DNA of 64,000 bases from Anaspis maculata. Its lineage: Eukaryota; Arthropoda; Insecta; Coleoptera; Scraptiidae. A program made the translations under genes and the position numbers. Position 1 is the stretch's first letter; each line of letters opens with the position of its first letter. The notes under the pieces are model-generated. The model did no database searches. It was not told the origin of the DNA and saw only the letters and a program-made list of their open reading frames with translations. The stretch is taken from positions 53,298,601 to 53,362,600 of the forward strand of contig OX421964.1 of the NCBI GenBank assembly GCA_949128115.1, given 5' to 3'. Shown here piece after piece: positions 22,378 to 33,155 of this stretch.

Positions 22378-22965
22378 GTAGTTATCATCTGGACGCACGG
22401 CGACGACAACAACACCAGCAGCAACAAGGGGGCCCTTTCAAAGTCCAACGAAGCTGCTTTCTCCGGTTTCGCCGCCTCAGCCGCCGCCAACGAATCCGAC
22501 GACATCAGCAAACCTGCCGCAGTCAATTCCACCGTCATGGACGGTCTCATTAGCAATAGCATAACAATAGCGGTCGATGTGGTAGCGGCCGCTTCCACAA
22601 GTACTAGTTCTTCCGCGAACGTAGCGAAAGACAATGAAATCAGAGACACGATCGAGCAGAACGGCGGAATTTCCAATAACCGTCACAGGGCATTGACAAT
22701 GGACGGATCTGCCGTTCATCACCATCATCCTCATCATCAGCAGCAGCACGTCGTCGACGTGGACGTGCACAACGAGATGACCGACGGCGATAGCCAGAGC
22801 GACATTGTTGTTGTTAATAATAGTAATAGTGCTACCCAGAACGGTGGTCGTGCCATCACCGGTAACTGTAGAAACGGCGGTTGCAAAAATCGAGCTTCAC
22901 ATTTTTCATACAAGAAACACGCCAAACACAAAGTCAGTATGCTCATTCACAGGCATACGTTATGA
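22378..22965 (+). CDS. In-frame 195-codon extension after the TGA of the PQ-loop gene
   Basis: In the same frame as exon 4, 195 codons follow the TGA without a stop, ending at TGA 22963-22965. The predicted peptide is hydrophilic and low-complexity: Asn/Ser/Ala-rich at first, a His/Gln cluster (HHHHPHHQQQH) in the middle, several acidic DVDVH-type stretches, then a Lys/His-rich end. Codons are GC-rich in third position like exon 4, and unlike surrounding DNA, which is AT-rich. Stop-codon readthrough with long low-complexity extensions is established in insects. Alternatives are an internal retained intron removing the TGA, a sequencing error or allele at the TGA, or a 3' UTR that looks coding by chance. 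Confidence 0.6.
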   Translation, partial: VVIIWTHGDDNNTSSNKGALSKSNEAAFSGFAASAAANESDDISKPAAVNSTVMDGLISNSITIAVDVVAAASTSTSSSANVAKDNEIRDTIEQNGGISNNRHRALTMDGSAVHHHHPHHQQQHVVDVDVHNEMTDGDSQSDIVVVNNSNSATQNGGRAITGNCRNGGCKNRASHFSYKKHAKHKVSMLIHRHTL

Positions 22966-23052
22966 CGTACACTCTTTGCTTTTTCATTTTAAATAGTGCA
23001 TAATTAGTCCCGTCACAATGTCTTTTTACTTTGGAAAAATTAGTAGATATTC

Positions 23053-23221
23053 TTATAGACAATACAAATAGAGAAGACCATAATGTTATCACCACCGTCG
23101 TCACGGATATTGGGGCATCAAAAATCAGCCAACCTTTTTTTGAATGATGGACTCGCCTGGTTCCTACGCAACCGTAAAAATCCGTGACGACATATGGTCT
23201 TTTCTATTTGCATTGTCTATA
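23053..23221. mobile_element. ~169-bp MITE
   Basis: Arms TATAGACAATACAAATAGAG and CTATTTGCATTGTCTATA, extended by AAGACCATA and GTCGTCACGGAT inside, are inverted. There is no coding capacity. Confidence 0.8.
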
Positions 23222-24491
23222 CACACCTCCCTCCAATAGTTAGTCATGAATGGACTCCAAAAAGTTGAAAAAACCCATGAAAATCGCCATCAGGTGAAAG
23301 CTCGTTTTTTGCGAAGAATTCATTTTTTATGGTGATGATTTTATGGTATGATTATTATTGTCAAGAGGGTAACATGTGAACGTTCAATCGCAAAAAGGAA
23401 CATCTTGAAATAGAACAGTTAGCCGAAACAATGAGTTTTCACACCCTGATGGCGGTTATCGTGGGCTTCTAACCCCGAATTTTAGAGGACTTTTTACTGT
23501 TCATTTATGGCTATCAGAGGAACGTATAGTGCAAAATTTTAGCCCTGTACAATTTTTTTTCCGTATCCACCTTCCCCCCGAGAATTTCACGCATACCTGT
23601 GAACCCGGAACTAGCGGTCTATAGTAGCCGTTTGTGTTAGCGGGAATATGACTCACCGGTATGCGCGCAAGTGATTTCTGTGATGGGAAAGGTGGATTAG
23701 GGGATTTTTGATTTAACATTGGGGCTGGACTATTATATAAGGGAAATGGGACAAAAAGGGAACAGGCAACAAACAAAACCAGTTATTTGCGCATGTTTCC
23801 AAATTAAAAAAGTAGGTACCTACTGCAGCGATCGTTCATTGCGTTAAATCCACGTGACGAGTTAGTCAAACTGGCAAGTCGGCCTGTGTAATATCTGGCT
23901 TTGATGCCTTTGATCCCACTTCTGATTTTACTTCCATTTTCTTCAATTCAGGTCAAAGTAGTTATACAGAGTGATTCAGAATATATGTCCACTCTCATTT
24001 ATCTCAAGATGAACATTTGCGGTTTTAGGTACAGGGCATTGAATTCAGCTTTTTTTTGTCAAATTCCAATGAAATCTTTACATGCAGGAAAATTTCGGCC
24101 TTTTTTTTCACTGCCCACAACATTAAATAATAATAAGTCATTGAAGTAGCCTTCAAAATCTCGACCCATTTGGGAATAGAATCAAATTGCTTCCCCATGA
24201 TGTATAATAAATAACTCATAGAAATGATACAGAGTCAGTTCTAACCTGCCATTAATTTTAAGGAGCAGTTTCTTGACTTATTCTAAAACGGAAGTCATTA
24301 GAACAGATCATTTTGGACAATTTTTTTCGAGGTCATGTTTTCTTTATAGCGGTAATATAAATAAAATATGTACCTACTTTTGGCTAAACACGCATAAGCG
24401 TAGAGTGAAAAATTATAAGAGCCGTGAACAGTGTTTGACAAGATATTCACTGGCTGTGACCCACATGACGAGGTGGAACTGCGGCTCTAGG

Positions 24492-24636
24492 CCCTTTCGT
24501 TTTGCCAGCAGGAGCTGCTCGGGGTAGTTCACTAGACAAAGATAGTAAGATCCAGCTGGGCCGTGATTGGTGTATGCATCTACTTTCTCTATCTAGTGAT
24601 CTACCCGGAGCAGCTCCTGGCGCAAAACGAAAGCGG
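24492..24636. mobile_element. ~145-bp hairpin element
   Basis: Arms CCCTTTCGTTTTGCCAGCAG and GGCGCAAAACGAAAGCGG, plus AGGAGCTGCTC and GAGCAGCTCCT, form a stem of about 50 bp with a short loop. Confidence 0.8.
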
Positions 24637-25086
24637 AAACATTTATCAAATCGGTTTGTTTTTTTAATTCAAATTACGACCTTATCAATCATTATTATCA
24701 TTATCATTTGAGAAGACTTGCTGGCTGTTTAAATTTCAAGGGAACATCCTAGGGACGCTTACATAGAAGCAAGTAGTTTTTTCAAATCACATTCGCGAAG
24801 TGTGAAATTTCGGCCGCAAAATTGACAGCGAATCCAGTTTTACCGATCAAGGTCTTGTATGTAGGTGCTTATTTGTTTTTCGAACCCTAGTTTTTCAATG
24901 TAATAACTTTTAAAAGAGCTCAGGGGTCATGTTTTCTGAATCGCCCTGTATTATTCCCCAAAATTTCCTTCTTTATTTATAATTTTAAATTTTTTTATAT
25001 TTTGGCCCTTTTCACCTCAGAATCCTTCAGCTGAGTGATATGGTCATACTGAGTAATAACGTCGAGCGATCGTTGCAATATAAATA

Positions 25087-25361
25087 CAGGGTCCGCTATA
25101 AGATATGCCATGATTTGAAATGCAATTTGTTCAGAAACACTAACAGCGGGAAACAGTAACGTTTTCAAACTTCCTGAACTTCTCTATTATACATAAATCT
25201 CAAGCTTGCTGACGTTGAAAATGACACTTTTCAGTGACTTGACATTCATCAAGGTGTGGTCATTATCCATGAGATGTTCATGTTCCTAACAATGTTCTAG
25301 CTTTTCTTATTCCCGGAAAAAAACGCATTACAAATCATGAGATACTTTATGGCGGACCTTG
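25087..25361. mobile_element. 275-bp MITE with CAGGGTCCGC ends and TA flanks
   Basis: CAGGGTCCGCTATAAGATAT at the left and GGCGGACCTTG at the right are inverted, with ATGATTTGAAATGC against GCATTACAAATCAT inside. Both ends abut TA (25085-25086 and 25362-25363), the target duplication of Tc1/mariner-type elements. Confidence 0.75.
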
Positions 25362-25471
25362 TACACTTTATGATATAAGAAACTAATGTTCGATTAATTT
25401 GTCGTCAATGTCAACAACAATTATAAGGTTTTTTGAGAGGGTCTAGGACTAGTAACAGAGTCGTTTATTCT

Positions 25472-25521
25472 GTCACTGCGACGTTTTGCCCATAGATCTG
25501 GGCTTCCTCAGGCAGTATGAC
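25472..25521 (-). ncRNA. Degenerate hammerhead ribozyme motif (core G12 replaced)
   Basis: Read on the minus strand, stem I is GTCA-UA-CUGC paired with GCAGUGAC. The CUGANGA box is CUGAGGA. Stem II is GCCCA/UGGGC. Stem III is a two-pair AC/GU before the cleavage-site C. The second core box should be GAAA but reads AAAA, changing the G12 general base, so cleavage should be strongly impaired. The architecture matches the short-stem-III hammerheads of Penelope-like and related retroelements. No flanking retroelement is recognisable. Confidence 0.6.
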
Positions 25522-26388
25522 AATTGAAAACTATTGTTCAGGGCATTATTGGGAACGGAACGAGCACGTACTTGGAAAAAACCTCATAATTGTTGATAGA
25601 AGGAACAAAATCAATTATTTCATCCGCTGCACTTTGTTTCATCTCTGCAATTATCTCACTGGTTCAACATTTCAAAGGTGAGTAAAGAGGGGTGAGGCAA
25701 ACTTGGATTTAACTGCTCTGAACACTTTTTTTTAATGATGTTTTATAGCGTTTTCCTTCAGTTGAATAAGTGGAATACGATGCCGCCACTATCAGCGCAG
25801 TGCGGCAACCGAAAGTCGAGTTGAAGCCGCTTCATTTAAATTAGATTTTGTCGTGCATCTGATGAGGTTGGCGTCCAAAAAGATGTAAAGTGTAATTTCG
25901 GAGGTATCCGACGATTCAGCAAAGTTCTTGGCTTGTTGTAAAGCTGTACTTTTGGTTGTCGTGTGTATTCACTTCAAGGAAAATAGCGAACAGCAGCAGC
26001 ACCTTTAAAAGAAATCAGGTCATTTCCCTGAATGTTGATTCCAGACAAACTATTGTGCCTTTGTTGTAATTCTATCGCAATAACAGAGGAGTGCATTTCC
26101 ATTTGCTATGAACCCTACTCACCCTTGAATGAGTTGAATTTTTGGGTAGTTATTTAGAACCACGCTGTATGTTAATTTTTTGTGCAGAGTGACGACAAAG
26201 TTGTGCACGAAGTTGCATCAGTCCATACAGGTGCTCTATGATTGCTAAATAGGTCCTATATAGTCGTCCCAACTCAGGTCCTTTTCCCATGCATATCCTA
26301 GCTTTAAAATTTATGAGAGATATTAGTAATTATAAGCTTTAAAATGATTTCATTCCATTACCACAAACTGTTTTTTTTTCTTTCAAAG

Positions 26389-26453
26389 GCGCGCGTCGTC
26401 GCTGTGATCGTCCAGATCCTCGGGTTAAAACTTTAAAATTCGGATCTTTGTAA
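26389..26453 (+). CDS. Candidate alternative terminal exon of the PQ-loop gene
   Basis: A strong polypyrimidine tract and AG at 26387-26388 (TTTTTTTTTCTTTCAAAG) precede an abrupt GC-rich patch (GCGCGCGTCGTCGCTGTG). It encodes, if entered in phase 1, ARRRCDRPDPRVKTLKFGSL before TAA at 26451-26453. A phase-compatible donor (ACCG followed by GTAACT at about 22861) exists inside the extension. The long repeat-free AT-rich tract downstream fits a 3' UTR. This is inference from splice signals and composition only. Confidence 0.35.
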
Positions 26454-27800
26454 AGGTCTTCTAAAATGGTGCGTTACTACAGATTTTTTTGTACAAAAAT
26501 CTACTTGGCCCGTTTTTATTTTATTAGAAATACCTACATTGTTACATAGTTATTTTGAAGAATTATTATTGTATTAAGTAATTCACATGAAATATTTAGA
26601 TTTTTATTAAGAACAAAATGATCTAATATTTGCGATATAAATTGAATTGGTTCCTAATATTCCAAATATTATTTTTGTCGACACTCTGTACGTTGAAGGC
26701 GGTTGTACACGCCAATTCTGCAGTGTAGAATCAATTTGTGAGTTTTATAGGGTGTAAAATATGTGAACAAACAAACCACTTGTAAGAAGAAAAGTTGTAT
26801 AATTTTGCAGTTCTTTAATGTATTTTTGAATTTATCTCCAAGCGCAAAACACTCCTCACACAAGAATTTATACAATAATCTAATAATTGATCATTGGCAA
26901 CAGAACAACTGTTTCAACCATAATGTTCAACAGAAATGTTACATATTTGCGCGAAAGAGACGTAGTCATAGGGTTAAAATGTGCTGTGATGCCGTAAGTA
27001 GAATAAATTAGTAATATCTAATGTTTGTTGAACATTGTACAGATTATAATAAGGCATCTCCTATTGATATTTTATCAATAGCAAATTTATCTACAACATA
27101 AGTTTGTTCTTCCTCAATTCTTCAGCATTAATAGTTTTTATTCAAGTACAATATTTATTCTGTGATTATTGTAATTTGAAATATTCCATTGTGTATGTGT
27201 GCGACTAGTCTTGATTGTAACTAATTGAAAGACGACTATTACGATTCTTTGTTATCGAATAATTGAAGAAAAGGCATATAGAACAAAAAGGAAAAAGAGA
27301 CTGATGATCAGTAACTAATATTCTTTTTGTCTTGAAAAAAAAAATGTACATACTATTTATTTATTATTACTCCTAATATTAAATAGAGCAAATTCTATTC
27401 ACAGTAAGTGATCTATTTACAAAGGATATTTTGAAAGACAAACCCATCTAAAAGCTTTATGTCAAGCTGGTCTAGTCATGGACAGTGTTTTGTTTATTAT
27501 GTACTGTTAGTTTATGTACAGGTTTATAATTATTATAGCTTTTAAATGAAAGTATTAAATGCAGTAGCCCTCTTTTGTTGAAATTGAAATATTATAATAT
27601 AAAAAAGCAATACCTATTTTATTTGACTAAAAAAATTTCCGTGACGCTTCTTCAATTGAATTGTTACTAAACGAAAAGTATGTACGTAATAATAGCATTG
27701 CCAAATCTGTCTTCTTTCTAATTTTGATAGTTTTACGGAAATTGTAATTTTTGATACTTCTTATTATGGAAAATAAAATTATATTTGCGAGAATAATCTT
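26454..27800 (+). other. Likely 3' UTR with poly(A) signal at 27772
   Basis: About 1.3 kb of AT-rich sequence free of MITEs, unlike everything around it, ends with AATAAA at 27772-27777 and a T-rich downstream element (ATTGTTTTCTG). It resembles the 3' UTR of the UBE2Q-like gene in length and composition. Assignment to the PQ-loop gene is inferred from strand and order. Confidence 0.45.
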
Positions 27801-27841
27801 ATTGTTTTCTGATTATCAATATCACAAATTACCAGAGATTA

Positions 27842-28908
27842 TTGGCGAGTAACATTACCGATGGTGGCGCTGCTGATGCGCTTCGCATGTAAACAAACAT
27901 GTCGGATAGGGCACGGATTGTTGCCCGCGCGTTCAAAAATCTTATCAATAGTAAGCAGTTTTTAATGTTCTCCAGACGTGAAACGTGGTTAATTAGTACC
28001 TATTGCGGTGGAACTCGAAAATTGCAGAAGCGAATTGAGTGTTATGAAGGTTTTTAATCTCTGGATGGCCTCAAGCCTCAACGGATTCTCGATGTATCGT
28101 GATGGGATACTGATGGGAGAGGAAATTCTGAAGTCACAATTTCTTGTGTTGTGTGGTCGAAAGCGAACCGAATCAAGCTTCAGTTCAAACATAGACATAT
28201 TTGGATTGTGTTTACAAACAAGCGCATTGTATGAATCTCCTCACGAGATCGTAATTGAAAGAAATAGTAGTAGCAGTTCCTGCGAGTTCCTGTGAAATTG
28301 GAACGTTTAAATGCACTTGCAAAGCAGGCCAGTCCGGGACATGCAAACATATCGCAGCTGTGCTTCTTCGATGCAGCCATTTAAAGTTTCTATTTTCAGC
28401 GACACTTCCCAGGCTTTTCTCGTAGTCATATTTTCCACAGTGCCAAGTTTGTTTGTCATCTTGACTACCCAACTTGCGTCTTTCGCTTTCGACGGGAAAC
28501 GGTGAAAATGTAACTCTTCCTTTTTCCGGTTTCCACAGCGCGACTCGCACTCGGAAACGCAACAAATTCTCCGCCACTTTTTGTCATTATGACAAAATCA
28601 CAAATCTTACCACCTCCCATTCTGATGCCACTTTTGCTTGCCAGTCGTCGTAGTACACGTGCCACTCTTATTTAAAAATGCAATGCTTTTGCAACCGACG
28701 ACACCTAGTATATTCAAGATAATGAAACGTGCGTGGCTTACGTACTTTGTTGGAAAAAATCAACGCCGCGTTAAGTCAGATGGAATCATTTAAAGTCACC
28801 AAACACCGCAACGCTCATAAGAGCCACACAAATCTGCGGTTGATCCGTGCACAAACGTCGTTTACACGTTGGCCGTCAGATGGCGTATTCGATCTTGAAA
28901 CTCGCCAA
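27842..28908 (+). mobile_element. 1.07-kb TA-flanked element carrying SWIM-protein remnants, copy 1
   Basis: The ends TTGGCGAGT and ACTCGCCAA are inverted and each is flanked by TA. A second copy, inverted, lies at 45158-46245 with the same ends and TA flanks. On the + strand it carries an open N-terminal piece (MSDRARIVARAFKNLI from 27899) and a SWIM-type zinc finger at 28312-28350, but the frames between are broken. It appears to be a non-autonomous DNA element that captured or derives from a SWIM-domain gene. Confidence 0.75.
27899..28420 (+). pseudogene. SWIM zinc-finger protein remnant (copy 1)
   Basis: The frame starting at ATG 27899 reads MSDRARIVARAFKNLI then meets a stop after about 50 residues. 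A later frame gives CTCKAGQSGTCKHIAAVLLR, in which C-x-C followed seven residues later by C-x-H is the SWIM zinc-chelating pattern. Frames must shift at least once between the two parts. The copy at 45158-46245 keeps the first part open slightly longer (through GLKPQRILDVS). The ancestral function cannot be told; SWIM fingers bind DNA or protein. Confidence 0.6.
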
Positions 28909-29025
28909 TAAAAGATCTATTTCAGAGAACTTTGGTAGAAAATTTGAGAAGCGCAAGTGATAAAGTACCTATGTATGTATTGCAGTTATGAATTGCACAC
29001 GATTTTCAAAATGCTGTGTGCAACT

Positions 29026-29556
29026 CCACTAAGAGGTTTCTCATGCGACTTGAAAAATTGTTGACGGGAATCGGTTTCATTTTATTTTTTTCTTCAAGTA
29101 GAAACTCCTCCAAAGAGAAAATGTACGAGCAATGCTATCAAATTTTCAAAATTTTTGATTTTGATTTGTGACAATTCAAAAACTAGATAGCATCGCACAT
29201 ACCTACATCTTTCTTCGAGAAAGTCGCATGCCAAATTTGAACTTACCATTTTCAAAAAAAAGGTACCAAAAATTATTTCCCGTATACATGAAAATGTGAT
29301 TTAGCAGAAACTATTTTTGATACTTTTTTTTTTAATAGAAAATTCAAATTTGGCATGCGAATTTCTTGAAGAAAGATGTATGTGCACTGCTATCTAGTTT
29401 TCAAATTTTCAAAAATTAAAATGAAAAATGTTTTGAAAATTTAGCACTGCCCGTACAAGGCCCGTACATTTTCTCTTTGGAGGAGTTCATACTTGAATAA
29501 AATTGAACCGATTCCCGTCAACAACTTTTTTAGTCACATCAGAAACCCCTTAAGAG
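29026..29556. mobile_element. ~530-bp palindromic element
   Basis: Left arm pieces AAGAGGTTTCTCATGCGACT, GTTGACGGGAATCGGTTTCA and TTTGGCATGC recur inverted in the right arm up to about 29556. The loop is around 29265-29320. There are no open frames. Confidence 0.8.
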
Positions 29557-29873
29557 AAACCCACTATTGGCACACTCTTTGGGTATTGGTTAATGGTTCC
29601 TATCAGAATCTTCATATTTTTTAAAGCTAAATCCAAAAATGGATACCTATACCTACTGTTTTTCGTCAGCTGCAAAAACTTTCTAAAATACATTTCTACA
29701 AGATAGAGGTATCGGTTTTGTCTGCGCCAACCAAACTGCGCACTTCTCATCACCCGTCCTGGATGAGATTAGAGGTGATGATGATGAGATGATGATGAGA
29801 TGAGATTAGAGTGAACACAACACTTCTTGTGAATTGCTGTTCGTTCTGTCGTAGCTGCCCGAAAATGCCATGT

Positions 29874-30285
29874 ACAGTGGAAACACGATAGTTTTTGTCC
29901 GGTGTCTGTAACCTTTGTGGTTCTGTTTTTTGTCAGGGGCGGCGTATGGGCGGCGGCGGTGACTGAAACTATTTTTCCTGCGATGTCGAATGGACAGAAA
30001 ACACGATAGTTTTTGTCCGGTGTGTGTAACTTTTGTGGTTCTGTTTTTTTTTTCGGGGGCGGCGTATGGGCGGCGGCGGCTTAAATCATTTTTCTTGCTA
30101 TGTCCAATAGACCGGAAACACGACAGTTTTTGTGCGGTGTCTGTAACTTCTGGGGTTTTGTTTTTTTCCATCGAGGGCGGCGTATAGGGGGCGGCGACGG
30201 CTGAAACTATCTTTCCTGCGATGGTCAATGGACAGGAAACACGAAAGTTTTTGTCCGGTGTCTGTAACTTGCTTGCTTCCCGTTT
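29874..30285. repeat. Tandem array, ~117-bp unit, about 3.5-4 copies
   Basis: The units repeat (G/A)AAACACGA(T/C)AGTTTTTG and GGCGGCGTATGGGCGGCGGC at about 117-base spacing (starts near 29877, 29996, 30113, 30234). Because the period is a multiple of 3, long open frames of 185 and 98 aa arise on the minus strand. These are repetitive (TGQKLSCFLSI-type units) and probably not genes. Confidence 0.85.
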
Positions 30286-30406
30286 GGCGTCGGGGCGACA
30301 GCGGATTTTTGAACGATAAATACACAATATTGCGCGGAAGTGGCGCTCCGACACGGATGTCATGCGAACTAAGAAAACGGTGACAAGTTATCATCGCGCA
30401 TGTTCA

Positions 30407-30587
30407 GGGCCGCTATTCTTTAATCGTGTGAGAAAAGTTCCTGGGAGTAAAATACATTCCGCAGTACACTGATGTAGCGAATGTTGCCTAAAATCGTGGT
30501 TTTTAGGCAACTTTCGCTACAGAAATGTAGTACGGATTATATAAAACTCCCAGGGACTCTTCTCACACGATTGTAGAATAGCGGCCC
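30407..30587. mobile_element. 181-bp MITE with GGGCCGCTATTCT ends
   Basis: The ends GGGCCGCTATTCTTTAATCG and CGATTGTAGAATAGCGGCCC are inverted and extended by TGTGAGAA and TTCTCACA, with a central TAGGCAAC hairpin. The DNA from 30590 to 31430 holds a G12 run at 31379-31390 and nothing else that I can assign. Confidence 0.85.
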
Positions 30588-31436
30588 AGAATTCGACAAT
30601 GACATTGATTTCTGTGTTTGACGTTGACATTTTGTCCAGTTTTATCAGCAACTTGTGAAGCCTTTCGATTTAAAATGGATATTCGGCGGTCGAAAAAGTG
30701 TGTGTCACTCAGAGGACCGACTGTCGCCACACCATGCTGTCGTTAATACAATACAGCACTGATTGAATGGAATATCCCCAGACAATTTTGCGGTAAATTT
30801 GAATGTCATGGTTGAAGTGTTCCATGTTTTTTTTATTTCGTAATTTGGGGCATTTGGGAATGACCCCTCACATATGTGCTTTTATGAATAGGTTGCGAGG
30901 GTTACACCGATTTTTGGGTTACACCAATACCCTTGATCTTGGGCAAGTTTGACAGAACGGCATAACGGCATAAGTTAACATCCCATTGTGAACCAAAACA
31001 TTGATTTTCAACTGTTGAAGTTTTACGGTTACGGAATAAGTTTGAGTTAACAGCCATTATAAACGCTGCTTTACAGTTTAAAATATAGCAAAATCACAAT
31101 CAAACCGATTTTGAGAATTTTTTCAACAACCTATATTTTTTTGAAAAATGAACCCGTAATAAGTGTTGTGAACATATATCTGTATTGAGGACAAAAGTCT
31201 GGGTCCATTGCATTATGCAATAAATGTGGATGTAATAAAACAAGCTAATGTTTTTTGCGACACCCTGTATATATTATGGATTTAGAAAATTTTCATGGGC
31301 AAATTTGAGAAATTCAGCAAATATCCTTCAAGAATCAGTTTTCATTTTTGAAATTGGTTCAAAGATGAGCCGGCTAGTGGGGGGGGGGGGTCAATCTTAA
31401 CGTGAGCACCTGTACCCCTTTGGAAAATTTTGAATG

Positions 31437-32223
31437 ACAATAGACCCATTCAGTTTTACCTGGTCTGCGCGCGCATCTGCACGACTCGGTGCCATGATAA
31501 CGGTGCAGGTGAAATGGTGACAAATTACATCCTTGGAAAAATCAAAGTCAAAGTGTCAAACAGTTGAAGTGATAAGTGTACGGCACATACTTGAAAGTAG
31601 AGTGGTTAAAAGCAACAAGATGTGGTTGGAAGTCCCCGATCGCGGAAAACACGGACAGTAGCTAGTAACTCCCAGACCCCCAGTTCCTTTGAGTGTTTCT
31701 GTCCGCGATAGTGTGACAAATTCTTACAGGTTAGCTTGTCTTCGGCTACTGTCACCTTCTGGGAGCATTCATAGGTCATAGTCGTAGTTCTCTAGGCCCT
31801 CGAAGAGTTGCTGTCGGTGACAAAGGATGCAAAGCTTCTTCCATGAGGTTGACCCGGAATACATGTTCTGTAATAGGTGGGAATGCTGCTGACCTGTATG
31901 TTTTGCGGTTACACGGTCTCTGCCTCTCCTTCCTTTAGAGGGGTAGCCCTGGCACACATCTTGTTCCATGTTGAGTGGAGGTCACCTCATCATTCAGCAG
32001 TGAATTCTCACTAGCGTAAACGTCAAAATGACGGCAGTTGAAGTCTTAAATCCACATGCTCCGTCAAAATTGAAACATGCAGGGAATATCAGGAGCGCAA
32101 ACCTCATGCTGAATTTTCCTAGATGGTCGTTCAGATGCGCGCGCAACTCACTCTGTGTCTCTTTTCTCACACAGATTTCTGTATAAGTCTGTCTCTCTCG
32201 TTTCCACCGAATAGGTCTATTGG
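31437..32223. mobile_element. Possible ~790-bp element with CAATAGACC ends
   Basis: CAATAGACCCATT and AATAGGTCTATTG are inverted at the two ends, next to CTGTCTCTCTC-type sequence like that of the 10371 element. The interior has no recognised gene. The repeats are short, so this is tentative. Confidence 0.4.
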
Positions 32224-32341
32224 GGTCGAGTGATACATCATTTTAAAGCTGGTTCAATTGTCTTTACAGCGGTGTTATTTTTTTTCTCGATTCGATGTAA
32301 ATTTTTCAAGATAATGCTAATTTCAATGTTATTGGAGGGTA

Positions 32342-32508
32342 AAGGTGCGTTCAGTCAGCTTATTTAGCCGCAAGTTTTAATTTTAGTCGCAAGCGCAGAG
32401 ACGCCCATTGGCTCTTATGAACCAGCCCCCTCGGAACATCCAATAAGTGATACAGCGCTTACGGCTAAAATTAAAATTGCGGCTAAATACGCTGACTGAA
32501 GGCACCTT
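32342..32508. mobile_element. 167-bp MITE, AAGGTGCG family, copy C
   Basis: Same orientation and centre as copy B at 17570. The right terminus is slightly mutated (CTGACTGAAGGCACCTT). It is followed at about 32640-32680 by a lone CAGGGTGG-type end. Confidence 0.9.
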
Positions 32509-33023
32509 TCAGTCCCTTCCAGGAGGCTGGCTCGAAGTTGCCATATCCATGACGGGGCGCTATTCTGTGACGGGGCTTTATGTCCCTCTAGTAAACATAT
32601 TACACTATACAGACAAATGAGGTAAAGTGCCCTAAAACCTGTCTGTTTCGTTTTCGTTGGGCCACCCTGTATAACTCCGTATATGTAGTATTGTAATCTG
32701 ATAAGAAAGGATACTTGTCCGCATGTCCTCCGCAAGTTTTAAGATCCGGCCGGCTTTTGAAATGCAGCATTTATCGGCGATGCCGCGCCACACTAAATCA
32801 TTGTTATTATTGTAATTGTTTATCACTATTTCGTCGAGATTTTTCTTGGTTCGGTATACAAGGTTATGAGCTACCCATGGGAGTAAATTATTTTCGCAAA
32901 AACCTTTTCGTCTAGGACTAGATGCTGTGACGGACGGACGGGCAAAGCAAGGACAAGATAAGCGCCTTCCCGTTTGGAAAAGTGCGCTAAAAAAAAAAAC
33001 AGAAGTTCATAATTCTTTACTAT

Positions 33024-33155
33024 GGGCTGTATTCCGTATTCATTCATACTCCGCTTTCAAGTTAAAAGCGCATTTAGAGGACTGGATAGAGCCCCTAAAC
33101 GCGCACCTCTAAATGCTCTTTTAGCTTAAAAGCGGATACGAATACGGCACGGCCC
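33024..33155. mobile_element. 132-bp MITE, GGGC(C)GTATTC family
   Basis: The ends GGGCTGTATTCCGTATTC and GAATACGGCACGGCCC, with arms CGCTTTCAAGTTAAAAGCG and CTTTTAGCTTAAAAGCG, are flanked by TAT on each side, suggesting a 3-bp target duplication. A longer relative is at 35615-35870. Confidence 0.75.

Larger units (their letters stand above)
22966..26388. other. Repeat-bearing DNA between exon 4 and a possible last exon
   Basis: No gene is recognised. It carries several inverted-repeat elements (23053, 24492, 25087) and a degenerate hammerhead motif. Such a density of insertions argues that it is intron or intergenic DNA rather than 3' UTR. About 23230-24480 and 25530-26380 show nothing that I can assign. 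Confidence 0.6.

Noticed and set aside
22318..22428. An internal intron (GTGTAC to ACAAG) that would remove the TGA in frame
   Set aside because: It is a multiple of three and possible in principle, but the 3' site lacks a pyrimidine tract and it would delete conserved C-terminal residues; kept only as an alternative to readthrough.
22326..22946. Other-frame proteins (for example 116, 97 and 69 aa) over the extension
   Set aside because: The frame continuous with exon 4 is the longest and has the consistent codon bias; the others are shadows.
29806..30394. 185-aa and 98-aa minus-strand proteins
   Set aside because: They are repetitive translations of a 117-bp tandem array with no domain or start context.
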